Assembly: GCA_944383265.1 (NCBI GenBank)
Contig: CALWOX010000001.1
Location: 1-64,000, forward strand
Direction of reading: 5' to 3'
DNA length: 64,000 nt
From: an uncultured Lachnospiraceae bacterium
Lineage (GTDB): Bacteria > Bacillota > Clostridia > Lachnospirales > Lachnospiraceae
Part shown: positions 40,293 to 47,342 of the stretch, piece by piece
How the letters are laid out: each line of letters opens with the position of its first letter
How positions within the stretch are numbered: the first letter of the stretch is position 1
Translations under genes and position numbers: made by a program
The notes under the pieces: generated by a model
Seen by the model: only the letters and a program-made list of their open reading frames with translations
Database searches by the model: none
What the model was told of the DNA's origin: nothing

Positions 40293-40501
40293 ATGATGAT
40301 TTTAAATCGATTATTGGTTTTGCCCTATATGACAAAAGAACATTGAGAGCGGATTAGATGCAAATAATCTAGTAAAACAGTGTAAATTTGCACATAAAAT
40401 GAGATGAAACAAAGTGTAGAGAAGCTCTTTTTTAGTAAGATTTTACAAAAATTATTTTTTTATATAATTTCAAAGATACTTCATAGGGAAGAAATATAGA
40501 T

Positions 40502-40531
40502 CAAAAACTGCTCAGCCAAAGCAGAGCAGTT
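40502..40531 (-). terminator. Terminator after the coupling-protein gene
   Basis: On the minus strand AACTGCTC and GAGCAGTT (arms 40506-40513 and 40524-40531) form a stem. TTTTTGA follows. It ends the relaxase-coupling protein operon. Confidence 0.8.
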
Positions 40532-40542
40532 GATATTGTTTA

Positions 40543-41952
40543 TCAATGTTTGAAATAGAAATCTTTGTGGAGTCGTAGTATGCCCTCATCATGTAGCAAA
40601 ACAAGCATTTTACCAAGATGTGCGAAATCATGAGGCTCTATGATATATTCCTTACTCTTGCTGTGCGTGCGTGTCGTCGCGTGGGCACTAACGGATATGC
40701 TTGTATTCCGTACATCATGTCTGCCAACAAGACGAGCAAGGTATTCCTGCGTGTCGCTGTCAGATGCACTTAAGACTGCAATATACTTGAAGTTAGCTAG
40801 CATAGATTTTCTCTCAGCCTGTCCATACATCATGTCAAGGTCAGCAATAGACTGAGTCAGTACCATGATCCTTACTTTTCGTTTTCGCAGTTTCCTTAGA
40901 GCCTCGGTAATCTCAAGGTGTCCAAGCGAAACAAATTCGTCCAGTGCCAATAATATAGTTTTATAATTGTCCGTGATCTTGCGTGCAGATAAGAATTCTA
41001 AAGTTTGAGCTGTGATGATGTGAAGCAGGGGAGCGTATAGTTTAAGCTTTGCATCTTCAACTACAATAAATAAGTTATGGTTTTCAAGTGATGCAGGCGT
41101 TATTGCATTCTTTCCTTCGGGAGGACGGCCTATCGATTGTTTAACAGCTTGGTTAGTTGCAAATAGCGTAATGGAAGCAGTACAGCTTTGCATGCATCCA
41201 GAAATGTTTTTCTCGTTACTACCTGCAAAGCCGTTGATATACATTATTGCAGGCGTGTATTTAGTGTTGTCTATGGCTGTAAAAAGCTGCTGCCATGAGG
41301 AGGAAATGATCTTCTCACAGATTTCAACGAAATCCAAACCCTGATGGTAAAATGCTATCAAAGATGCAATCAAAATCTTCCGTCCTTCTGATAAAAAATA
41401 GGAAGCGGCATCATCTGAATTTTTAGTAGGAGGCATTAGCAAGTAGGCAAGCTGCGACAACGCTTCGTCTTTTGCCGTATCATTATGGAACTTGTCTATC
41501 ATGCCAAATATGTTATATGGCACAGTATTTTTACCAGCAGGGTCATATATAAGTTTGTCAGGGGCAGCTACATTTTTGCAGATATCCCCTGAAATATCTA
41601 TCGTCATGAAATGCCCAGTCCACGAGCGTAATGTGGGAATTAGCAGAGCTGATGTTTTACCCAGGCCAGACCCGCCCACCACTGCTATATGACCTTCAGC
41701 TTCCGTCGGGCTATATACGACTTTACGCCCTATCAACCCGAACCGTATGCCTTTCGCCTTTTTATGCCTGGCTTTCCGAAGTGTGCCTAAAGCCTGTTTC
41801 TTTTTTCTGCCAAGTAAATTCGTGATTATATCAGATGCAGCGAAAGATAAGATAACCGCTGCTGCAATAATGATCAACATCCTATCTGTAGCTACTAAAT
41901 TATTCCATGCGGATATGCAAAAGTTTAATGTCTGTCCAAACCATTCTGCCAT
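40543..41952 (-). CDS. VirD4/TraG-type coupling protein
   Basis: This inner-membrane ATPase links the relaxase-DNA complex to a conjugation channel. The protein is about 469 residues. Two hydrophobic spans lie near the N-terminus (WFGQTLNFCISAWNN and the MLIIIAAAVILSF region). Walker A is VGGSGLGKTSALLIPTL. Walker B lies in ILLALDEFVSLGH. The later RKVRIMVLTQSIADLDMMYG is a typical TraG sensor block. ATG 41952 is chosen because it overlaps the relaxase stop (TGATG) and follows GGGGAGG. A GTG at 41961 is possible. No other T4SS gene is in this element, so it probably docks onto a helper system. Confidence 0.9.
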   Translation of the reverse strand: MAEWFGQTLNFCISAWNNLVATDRMLIIIAAAVILSFAASDIITNLLGRKKKQALGTLRKARHKKAKGIRFGLIGRKVVYSPTEAEGHIAVVGGSGLGKTSALLIPTLRSWTGHFMTIDISGDICKNVAAPDKLIYDPAGKNTVPYNIFGMIDKFHNDTAKDEALSQLAYLLMPPTKNSDDAASYFLSEGRKILIASLIAFYHQGLDFVEICEKIISSSWQQLFTAIDNTKYTPAIMYINGFAGSNEKNISGCMQSCTASITLFATNQAVKQSIGRPPEGKNAITPASLENHNLFIVVEDAKLKLYAPLLHIITAQTLEFLSARKITDNYKTILLALDEFVSLGHLEITEALRKLRKRKVRIMVLTQSIADLDMMYGQAERKSMLANFKYIAVLSASDSDTQEYLARLVGRHDVRNTSISVSAHATTRTHSKSKEYIIEPHDFAHLGKMLVLLHDEGILRLHKDFYFKH

Positions 41953-42590
41953 CAGTTCCACCTCCCCACTGAAATATCTTCATTCCGTATATTGACAGTC
42001 CAATCTCTTGTACGCCCTTCTTTAAGCTCCTTTACAGTCCTATTCCCTCCCTGCCGTCGTGTAATACCTGAGGTGATGTTCGCATCTATACCATGTTCTG
42101 ATAAGAACCTATTTAATTCGGGGTGAAAATTACGAAGCTCTCGGCGAGTGAGCACATCATTGGCACATATCTTTTCGCCACCATGTTTATTATCAGTTGA
42201 GGTCGGAATAAAACAGAAATGGAGATGTGGCTGTCCACCTTCATCGCAATGGACAATAGCCTGAATAACATTTTTCTCACCATATTTTTCGCTGAGAAAT
42301 TGATAGCAGGTCTCAAAAAACTTCCTGTGTTCATACAGCGGTAGATCTTTAGGCGCTGTTATTATCCAACCCGCCATCGTTTTTACATCCTTGCGCCTGT
42401 AACAATGAAGCTGAGCTTTCCGCTCTTTATAATAGTCAAAGCTGCTTATGCCCCTTTTTGGAGCAAGGCTATAGTTTTCTCTCGTGCGGTCATGGTCTAT
42501 ATCCTCATTGGAAGGAACCGCTATTATCCTTTCATTATGATTAAGCTGAGCCGCTACTTCGTAGTCTGCAAATTTCTGTACACTTGCCAT
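41952..42590 (-). CDS. Short MobV/Pre-type relaxase
   Basis: This 212-residue protein is of the Mob_Pre type. MASVQKFADYEVAAQLNHNER is the characteristic N-terminal block (HNER). HCDEGGQPHLHFCFIP holds the His triad for the metal ion. NRFLSEHGID follows, near the C-terminus. Most MobV relaxases are about twice as long; the C-terminal dimerisation part is absent here, so it is a minimal catalytic version. ATG 42590 follows AAAAGGAG; an upstream in-frame extension to 42734 runs through the GC-rich oriT-like region and is rejected. It is coupled to the next gene by TGATG. Confidence 0.87.
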   Translation of the reverse strand: MASVQKFADYEVAAQLNHNERIIAVPSNEDIDHDRTRENYSLAPKRGISSFDYYKERKAQLHCYRRKDVKTMAGWIITAPKDLPLYEHRKFFETCYQFLSEKYGEKNVIQAIVHCDEGGQPHLHFCFIPTSTDNKHGGEKICANDVLTRRELRNFHPELNRFLSEHGIDANITSGITRRQGGNRTVKELKEGRTRDWTVNIRNEDISVGRWN

Positions 42591-42625
42591 GTTTTTTTCT
42601 CCTTTTCTTTCTCTGGTTTTGTTCT

Positions 42626-42663
42626 GCCATATACAAGGTATGGCAGATTGTTTCCAATCTGCC
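42626..42663. other. Candidate oriT of the IME
   Basis: Two overlapping inverted repeats lie just upstream of the mob gene: GCCATA/TATGGC (42626-42644) and GGCAGATT/AATCTGCC (42642-42663). A GC-rich stretch to about 42735 stands out from its AT-rich surroundings. MobV oriTs are usually short inverted repeats next to the relaxase gene. The nick site is not identified. Confidence 0.5.
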
Positions 42664-42797
42664 ACCGCCTGCCCTTGACGGTCAGGCTTACCTTGCCGCG
42701 GGAGCACCCGCTGGACACCCCTGCCGCCCCGCATGTCTATATCTACTTTTATGATTTTCCAAAAAGCGGGGCGGAAAGGGCGGGCATTTAAGCCCGC

Positions 42798-43115
42798 TTA
42801 CTCCATCATGCGGTAGATATCGGCCGCTAAGCGGTACGTGTATGTACTGCCACCGACCATGTCCCAGTCACGCAGCACCAGCATGGCTATGCCGCGATAG
42901 GTCTGTACATCCGTATAGTCCTGATGACCTGTGATGTTAGCAAGGGCATTTAGGCATCCGCGCAGGTGATAACTCAGAGGATTATCATGATTGATAAACT
43001 TATCACCTGCAGGGATCATAAGGAGATATAAAAGCTTATGCTTGCCATCAGATTTGTTGTTGCATCCTGCTGCAGCCGTATCCGCAATGCCGATAAAATA
43101 GTTATTCTTACACAT
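42798..43115 (-). CDS. Small protein of unknown function in the mobilization operon
   Basis: This 105-residue protein starts MCKNNYFIGIADTAAAGCNNKSD and contains NPLSYHLRGCLNALANITGH and VLRDWDMVGGSTYTYRLAADIYRMME. There is no signal or membrane span. I do not recognise the family. A strong AGGAGG lies at proper distance upstream, and the gene is upstream of oriT and mob in the same direction. It may be a relaxosome accessory or a regulator, but that rests on position only. Confidence 0.65.
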   Translation of the reverse strand: MCKNNYFIGIADTAAAGCNNKSDGKHKLLYLLMIPAGDKFINHDNPLSYHLRGCLNALANITGHQDYTDVQTYRGIAMLVLRDWDMVGGSTYTYRLAADIYRMME

Positions 43116-43313
43116 AGCGGTGTCCTCCTTTCTTATGTATTCGCTTTAAATTATGCATGGGGGTACATAGCTATAAATTCAAAATGTAAAAGTCTAAAAA
43201 AGTGTACCTTATCGAACACTATCCCAAGACATAATTAAGATATACAAAAAAGTAGAGCTTTGAATTTTTCAAACGTTCAGAAAATAACTATATATTTATG
43301 GAGGGTTTCGATT

Positions 43314-43940
43314 ATGAAATATGGTTACGCAAGAGTCAGCAGTAAAGATCAGCAGTTAGACAGACAGATTGAGCTGATTAAAGAGGCAGGAGTAGAAGAA
43401 AGATATATTTTTTGTGATAAGGCTTCAGGTAAAGACTTTGACCGTAGGGCTTACAATACACTTGTGGGAACGCCTGTTACAGCGCCTATGCTTCGGAGAG
43501 GGGATACGCTTGTTATCTTGTCCCTCGACCGCTTAGGGCGTAATTACCAAATGATACGGCAGGAATGGGAGAAGATAACCCATGAGATAGGAGCCGACAT
43601 TGAAGTTTTAGATATGCCGATTTTGAACACATCTTCAGAAAATAATACTTTGGATAAAAGGTTTGTGTCGGATTTGGTTTTGCAGATACTTTCTTATGTA
43701 GCAGAAAAGGAAAGAAGCAGCATTAAAGAAAGGCAACGGCAGGGCATAGAGACAGCAAAATCGAAAGGTAAGAGATTTGGCCGTCCCATGATCAAAAAGC
43801 CTGAAAATTGGAATAAAGTATATCAGAGATGGCAGTCTGGAGAGATCACCGCTGTTGAAGCAATGCGTATGGCAGGGTTGCGGAAAGGGACATTTTATGC
43901 TTTTGCGAAAGCCGAAAAAGGAAAATCAGCCATACAGTAA
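43314..43940 (+). CDS. Serine recombinase (resolvase family)
   Basis: This 208-residue protein has an N-terminal catalytic domain: MKYGYARVSSKDQQLDRQ with the nucleophilic Ser, then LVILSLDRLGRNYQMI. A KERQRQGIETAKSKGKRFGRP linker leads to a C-terminal HTH (ENWNKVYQRWQSGEITAVEAMRMAG). It is the size of a resolvase/invertase, not a large serine integrase. ATG 43314 follows GGAGGG. In an element with an HUH initiator it probably resolves multimers; inversion of a segment is not excluded. Confidence 0.9.
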   Translation: MKYGYARVSSKDQQLDRQIELIKEAGVEERYIFCDKASGKDFDRRAYNTLVGTPVTAPMLRRGDTLVILSLDRLGRNYQMIRQEWEKITHEIGADIEVLDMPILNTSSENNTLDKRFVSDLVLQILSYVAEKERSSIKERQRQGIETAKSKGKRFGRPMIKKPENWNKVYQRWQSGEITAVEAMRMAGLRKGTFYAFAKAEKGKSAIQ

Positions 43941-43944
43941 CGAA

Positions 43945-44163
43945 CTATATTGGCTGATCGGTATCTGACGGTATATATCTAACGATATCACTAATTTGAC
44001 AGTTTAATATACGGCATAAATCATTCAAAGTTTTAGTTGAAATGTCTTTGTTATGTTTCAATCTATGTAAGGTACTATGAGAAAGATGGTATTTATTAGT
44101 TAGAGTATACCAACTCTCTCCTTTTAATTTTAATGTTTCCCAAAATGGGCTGTAATCTATCAT
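43945..44163 (-). CDS. Small Cro/CI-type HTH regulator
   Basis: This 72-residue protein consists of one HTH domain: SWYTLTNKYHLSHSTLHRLKHNKDISTKTLNDLCRILN (given here in part) followed by CQISDIVRYIP. It resembles the short XRE/HTH_26 regulators. It is convergent with the resolvase (4 bases apart) and divergent from the secreted-protein genes. A palindrome in the shared upstream region is a likely binding site. Confidence 0.85.
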   Translation of the reverse strand: MIDYSPFWETLKLKGESWYTLTNKYHLSHSTLHRLKHNKDISTKTLNDLCRILNCQISDIVRYIPSDTDQPI

Positions 44164-44212
44164 ACCATCACCTTTTCATTTGATAAATTTATGATATGGT
44201 ATGTTCTTACTA

Positions 44213-44241
44213 TTGAATATCTTCGCAATAGCGAATATACT
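44213..44241 (+). promoter_or_regulatory. Promoter with embedded palindrome for the secreted cargo
   Basis: TTGAAT (44213-44218) and TATACT (44236-44241) are 17 bases apart. The spacer holds the palindrome TTCGC-AATA-GCGAA (44222-44235), placed as a repressor operator would be. The leader then contains an ACCCCCT/AGGGGGT stem (44253-44281). The adjacent HTH gene is the obvious candidate binder. Confidence 0.55.
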
Positions 44242-44321
44242 ATATAATATAGACCCCCTTGCCAACATTTTTTGAGGGGGTAAACTATATATAAAGAAAT
44301 GTATGAGGGAGGGGTATTACT

Positions 44322-45164
44322 ATGCATAAAAAGCTGTTGATTACGGCGATGATCATAAGCATGGCTGCAATGATAAATACCACGGCAATGGCTGCAGGAT
44401 GGCAGCAGAATGCAACAGGCTGGTGGTGGCAGAATGACGACGGCACATGGCCTGCAAACACATGGGTATGGCTGGACGGAAACTGGGACGGAATCGCAGA
44501 GTGCTACTATTTCGACGGTAACGGCTATATGGCAGCCAATACGACCACACCTGACGGATATACGGTAGACGCAAACGGCGCATGGACAGTAAACGGAGCC
44601 GTGCAGGTGCAACAGACAACACAGAACAATGAGCAGTCTACGTCAACAGAAAGATATACATATATCGGCGGACCCGGATATGTAGCAAATGACGGAACCC
44701 TTCACGGATCATACAATGAATCGGAAGAGGTATATAATAGCTTAAAAGCATCTGCTGTAGGCATGCACTTTTTCAGCAAGCTTAATCCGGAACATGAAAT
44801 ATATGAACGCAACGGAGATAAACTGACACTTGGATGGGAAACTCCTGTTGGCTTAGCATATGATGGACAGTGGATGATCGACAACACCAAGCCGGAAGCT
44901 CAATACGGAGTAACGAATATCCGTTATCAGTATCCTGACGGAACTTTCGCCGGATACGGATGGCATGGTTGCGGATTTGACGATGAATATATAATGTGGC
45001 GTATAAACAATTACGGCGTTGGTACTCAGGAGTATACAAAGAATAACTATTTCTTTACAGAAGACGGATACTTGGTAAGAAATGCAATCATCACAAGCGA
45101 TTACAGGATATATCCGTACATGGTCGGTATGGACGGCGGATGGCTTGATCGATCAGAATACTAA
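44322..45164 (+). CDS. Secreted wall-binding-type protein, cargo copy 1
   Basis: The protein is 280 residues. The signal peptide is MHKKLLITAMIISMAAMINT, with cleavage after TAMA. Residues 25-100 carry the aromatic module WQQNATGWWWQNDDGTWPAN, WVWLDGNWDG, CYYFDGNGYM and DGYTVDANGAWTVNG. The C-terminal domain (about 115-280) begins YIGGPGYVANDG, contains QWMIDNTKPEAQYG, IRYQYPDGTFAGYGWH and FFTEDGYLVRNA, and ends GGWLDRSEY. The module suggests attachment to wall polymers; the C-terminal domain is unrecognised. It is the first of three tandem paralogs, preceded by GAGGGAGGGG. 179 bases of the module are identical to copy 2. Confidence 0.85.
   Translation: MHKKLLITAMIISMAAMINTTAMAAGWQQNATGWWWQNDDGTWPANTWVWLDGNWDGIAECYYFDGNGYMAANTTTPDGYTVDANGAWTVNGAVQVQQTTQNNEQSTSTERYTYIGGPGYVANDGTLHGSYNESEEVYNSLKASAVGMHFFSKLNPEHEIYERNGDKLTLGWETPVGLAYDGQWMIDNTKPEAQYGVTNIRYQYPDGTFAGYGWHGCGFDDEYIMWRINNYGVGTQEYTKNNYFFTEDGYLVRNAIITSDYRIYPYMVGMDGGWLDRSEY
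44385..44563 (+). repeat. 179-bp direct repeat, copy A
   Basis: This stretch is identical base for base to 45242-45420. It covers the end of the signal peptide and the aromatic module. Flanking sequence in both genes diverges at once. Exact identity, including silent positions, implies a recent duplication or gene conversion. Confidence 0.92.
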
Positions 45165-45181
45165 TTTAATGGTGAAATGAT

Positions 45182-46057
45182 ATGAAGAAGATTATAACAT
45201 TTGCAGCGGCTTTCATGATGATGGCCGCAATGAGTATCACTGCAATGGCTGCAGGATGGCAGCAGAATGCAACAGGCTGGTGGTGGCAGAATGACGACGG
45301 CACATGGCCTGCAAACACATGGGTATGGCTGGACGGAAACTGGGACGGAATCGCAGAGTGCTACTATTTCGACGGTAACGGCTATATGGCAGCCAATACG
45401 ACCACACCTGACGGATATACCGTGGATGGCAACGGCGCATGGACCGTAAACGGAGCAGTACAGGTGCAGCAGACAAACACAGTAACGAATAACACATCTG
45501 ATAACACAAGATATACTGTAATAGGAGGTCCTACAAGAGTTGTACCTACTAACGGGCTTCAGGGAACGTATGATTTTGACAGACCACATTGGAATGATTT
45601 AAAGAATTCCGCCGAAAGCGGGGATGTATATTTTGAGTCTTACGGAGAACCTTCACATCTTTATACTTGGTACAATTATACTGAAAATGGAGAAACCTAT
45701 CGTCTCGGCGAAGATCTTCCAGGAGGAGGAGTCGGCCTTAAAAAAGAAGGACAGTGGTTAATCGATAATACGAAACCTGATGTTGAAAATGGAATATCAA
45801 ACGTAAGGTATCAATACGCTGACGGTTCATTTGCAGGTTATGGATGGCACGTAATGCCTGTAAGTGAGGAGTATTCAAAGGAATGCTCTTGGCTGTATCA
45901 TAATGATGCAAATTATCAAAAATATTCTGGGAAAGCATCTTATATGTTTTCAGAAGATGGATATCTCTATCGAAACTGTTATTTCAATAATTTCGCAGCA
46001 TATGGCCCTACAATGGTCGGATATGACGGTACCTGGCTTGATCGTATGACATTCTAA
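45182..46057 (+). CDS. Secreted wall-binding-type protein, cargo copy 2
   Basis: The protein is 291 residues. The signal peptide is MKKIITFAAAFMMMAAMSIT, cleaved after AMA. The module matches copy 1 exactly over most of its length. The C-terminal domain is homologous but clearly diverged: YTVIGGPTRVVPTNG, QWLIDNTKPDVENG, VRYQYADGSFAGYGWH, MFSEDGYLYRNC and DGTWLDRMTF. It carries an extra loop (WYNYTENGETYRLGEDLPGG). It starts 17 bases after copy 1. Its signal-peptide DNA is closer to copy 3 than to copy 1, so the gene looks like a mosaic. Confidence 0.85.
   Translation: MKKIITFAAAFMMMAAMSITAMAAGWQQNATGWWWQNDDGTWPANTWVWLDGNWDGIAECYYFDGNGYMAANTTTPDGYTVDGNGAWTVNGAVQVQQTNTVTNNTSDNTRYTVIGGPTRVVPTNGLQGTYDFDRPHWNDLKNSAESGDVYFESYGEPSHLYTWYNYTENGETYRLGEDLPGGGVGLKKEGQWLIDNTKPDVENGISNVRYQYADGSFAGYGWHVMPVSEEYSKECSWLYHNDANYQKYSGKASYMFSEDGYLYRNCYFNNFAAYGPTMVGYDGTWLDRMTF
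45242..45420 (+). repeat. 179-bp direct repeat, copy B
   Basis: This is the second copy of the block at 44385-44563, at an offset of 857 bases and in the same orientation, within cargo gene 2. Recombination between the two copies would delete one gene's worth of sequence and fuse copy 1's start to copy 2's end. Confidence 0.92.
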
Positions 46058-46089
46058 ATAAAAAAAATATAAAAGGAATGAGTAACGAT

Positions 46090-46953
46090 ATGAAGAAGAT
46101 TATAACATTTGCAGCAGCTTTCATGATGACAGCTGCAATGAGTATCACGGCTTTTGCCGGCAACGGACAGTGGCTTTCTGATGCAACAGGATGGTGGTGG
46201 TCGTACAATGACGGCGCCGGAGGGTATCCTGTAAATCAGTGGTTATGGATTGACGGCAATAATGACGGGGTATCCGAGTGCTATTACTTTGGCCCTGACG
46301 GATACATGCTCGCAAACACGACTACCCCTGACGGATATCAGGTAAATGAAAACGGAGCATGGGTAAAAGACGGAGTGGTACAGTCACATAACTTCATTCC
46401 TGACCTTGACCAAAGATATGCACCTCTTTCAGAGCTTAAGGGCGGCGAAGTAACAGATCCTTATTCTGTAAGCAAGATCACGGCAGATGAAAGTCTTATT
46501 AAGATGATGTCATCGACTCCATATGTAGGAACCGATATCCCCGAAGGATTTACCATCGGAGAAAAGCTTTATGATGAGCCAATGATGCCTCTCGCTAAGA
46601 GCGCATGGTATGAAATGAGTTACAAAGGAATAACATTCAAAGGGTTAAAAAGTGGAGTTACTCCTGCTATAAGCATTCTTTTTGGACCTGCAAAACTTTT
46701 TATAAACAACATTCCTGAACAAGGTATTGAAGTCAACGCTTTCTTTGAAAACAGTGGATTTGTAGACGGATGGAGTGATGACATGCATGTACATGGAACG
46801 ACTGGACTTATGAGTTACTACTTCGATAATCCTTCCATCAGAGCTGCAAATATTCAGCTTTCCGATAATGATATAAGTGTCGATATTGAGCTTACACAGG
46901 GGACTGATGGGAATTATTATATTTATCCTGATAGTAGAGCATTACTTCATTGA
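46090..46953 (+). CDS. Secreted wall-binding-type protein, cargo copy 3
   Basis: The protein is 287 residues from ATG 46090 (MKKIITFAAAFMMTAAMSIT, cleavage after AFA), chosen to match copy 2. An ATG at 46078 would add four residues. The aromatic module is a diverged version: WLSDATGWWWSYNDGAGGYP, WLWIDGNNDG, CYYFGPDGYM and DGYQVNENGAWVKDG. The C-terminal domain (about 105-287) shows no clear likeness to copies 1 and 2: it has GTDIPEGFTIGEKLYDEPMM and ILFGPAKLFINNIPEQG. So the array keeps the start and varies the end. It is followed by a terminator. Confidence 0.83.
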   Translation: MKKIITFAAAFMMTAAMSITAFAGNGQWLSDATGWWWSYNDGAGGYPVNQWLWIDGNNDGVSECYYFGPDGYMLANTTTPDGYQVNENGAWVKDGVVQSHNFIPDLDQRYAPLSELKGGEVTDPYSVSKITADESLIKMMSSTPYVGTDIPEGFTIGEKLYDEPMMPLAKSAWYEMSYKGITFKGLKSGVTPAISILFGPAKLFINNIPEQGIEVNAFFENSGFVDGWSDDMHVHGTTGLMSYYFDNPSIRAANIQLSDNDISVDIELTQGTDGNYYIYPDSRALLH

Positions 46954-46976
46954 TTAATTTTATTTATTATAAATTT

Positions 46977-47002
46977 GGAACTCCTTATGGGGTTCCTTTT
47001 TT
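46977..47002 (+). terminator. Terminator of the cargo operon
   Basis: GGAACTCC (46977-46984) and GGGGTTCC (46989-46996) form a stem with a four-base loop. Six T follow. It closes the three-gene cargo unit. Confidence 0.88.
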
Positions 47003-47030
47003 GGATTTAAATACTTCATGATTTATAAAT

Positions 47031-47110
47031 TGAGTGAAACCTTGAGTGAAAGTATAAAATGTGGTACGGCAAATGCCCTCCTTTCTTGGTTTTCGTGAGT
47101 GATCACTCAA
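47031..47110. repeat. Right-end arm repeats and 14-bp palindrome
   Basis: TTGAGTGAAACCTTGAGTGAAAG (here read as two TTGAGTGAAA units, from 47031 and 47042) and the perfect palindrome TGAGTGATCACTCA (47096-47109) lie just inside the right core. They share the GAGTGA motif with the left end (37987-38004). Likely integrase or directionality-factor sites. Confidence 0.5.
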
Positions 47111-47155
47111 CTCCTAAGCGAAAGGCCGGCAGTTCGAATCTGCCCAGGGACGCCA
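47111..47155 (+). pseudogene. 3' half of tRNA-Arg(CCT)
   Basis: CTCCTAAGCGAA (anticodon loop and 3' stem) is followed by AGGCC, the T arm GGCAG-TTCGAAT-CTGCC, the acceptor strand CAGGGAC, discriminator G and an encoded CCA. Joined to 37894-37925 it gives a 77-base tRNA-Arg. The two acceptor strands pair poorly: GTTTCCG against CAGGGAC gives one mismatch and two G-U pairs. This strand would pair perfectly with GTCCCTG. No D arm or 5' strand is present here. Confidence 0.88.
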
Positions 47156-47162
47156 AAAACAC

Positions 47163-47206
47163 CGCTGCAAGCCGTTTTTCGCAGGTTTGCAGCGTTTATT
47201 TTTTTC
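47163..47206 (+). terminator. Terminator after the tRNA-Arg 3' half
   Basis: CGCTGCAA (47163-47170) pairs with TTGCAGCG (47187-47194), and TTTATTTTTTTC follows. This was probably the tRNA terminator. Nothing else is seen up to the integrase stop at 47343. Confidence 0.8.
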
Positions 47207-47342
47207 TTCTCCCGGATTTTTCGTTCCAATAAAGCCGGGAGAATTTTATGCGCTGCAAATGTATATCCTGCTAAGAAGAAACGAACGATTTCCACGTTCC
47301 TGCTAAGAAAAATCCTATCTTTGCTAATTGGAATTTTCGGAC

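Larger units (their letters stand above)
37926..47124. mobile_element. 9.2-kb integrative mobilizable element in tRNA-Arg(CCT)
   Basis: CTCCTAAGCGAAAG occurs at 37926-37939 and 47111-47124. It comprises the anticodon loop and 3' stem of a tRNA-Arg. Left of the first copy is the tRNA 5' half; right of the second is the 3' half. Between them lie integrase, replication initiator, coupling protein, relaxase, resolvase, regulator, a complete tRNA-Arg and secreted cargo. There are no T4SS genes, so transfer would need a helper. GC content is near the host's, suggesting a related donor. Confidence 0.85.

Noticed and set aside
42591-42734. N-terminal extension of the relaxase
   Set aside because: The extra 48 residues come from the GC-rich inverted-repeat region. 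The ATG at 42590 has a strong ribosome site and begins the conserved family block.
43314-43940. Second integrase responsible for element 1
   Set aside because: The serine recombinase is resolvase-sized, without the large C-terminal domains of serine integrases, and is far from either end. The tyrosine integrase at the left core explains the insertion.
37926-47124. CRISPR array or defence system in the element
   Set aside because: No regularly spaced repeats are present. The only repeated DNA is the 179-bp coding duplication and short att motifs.
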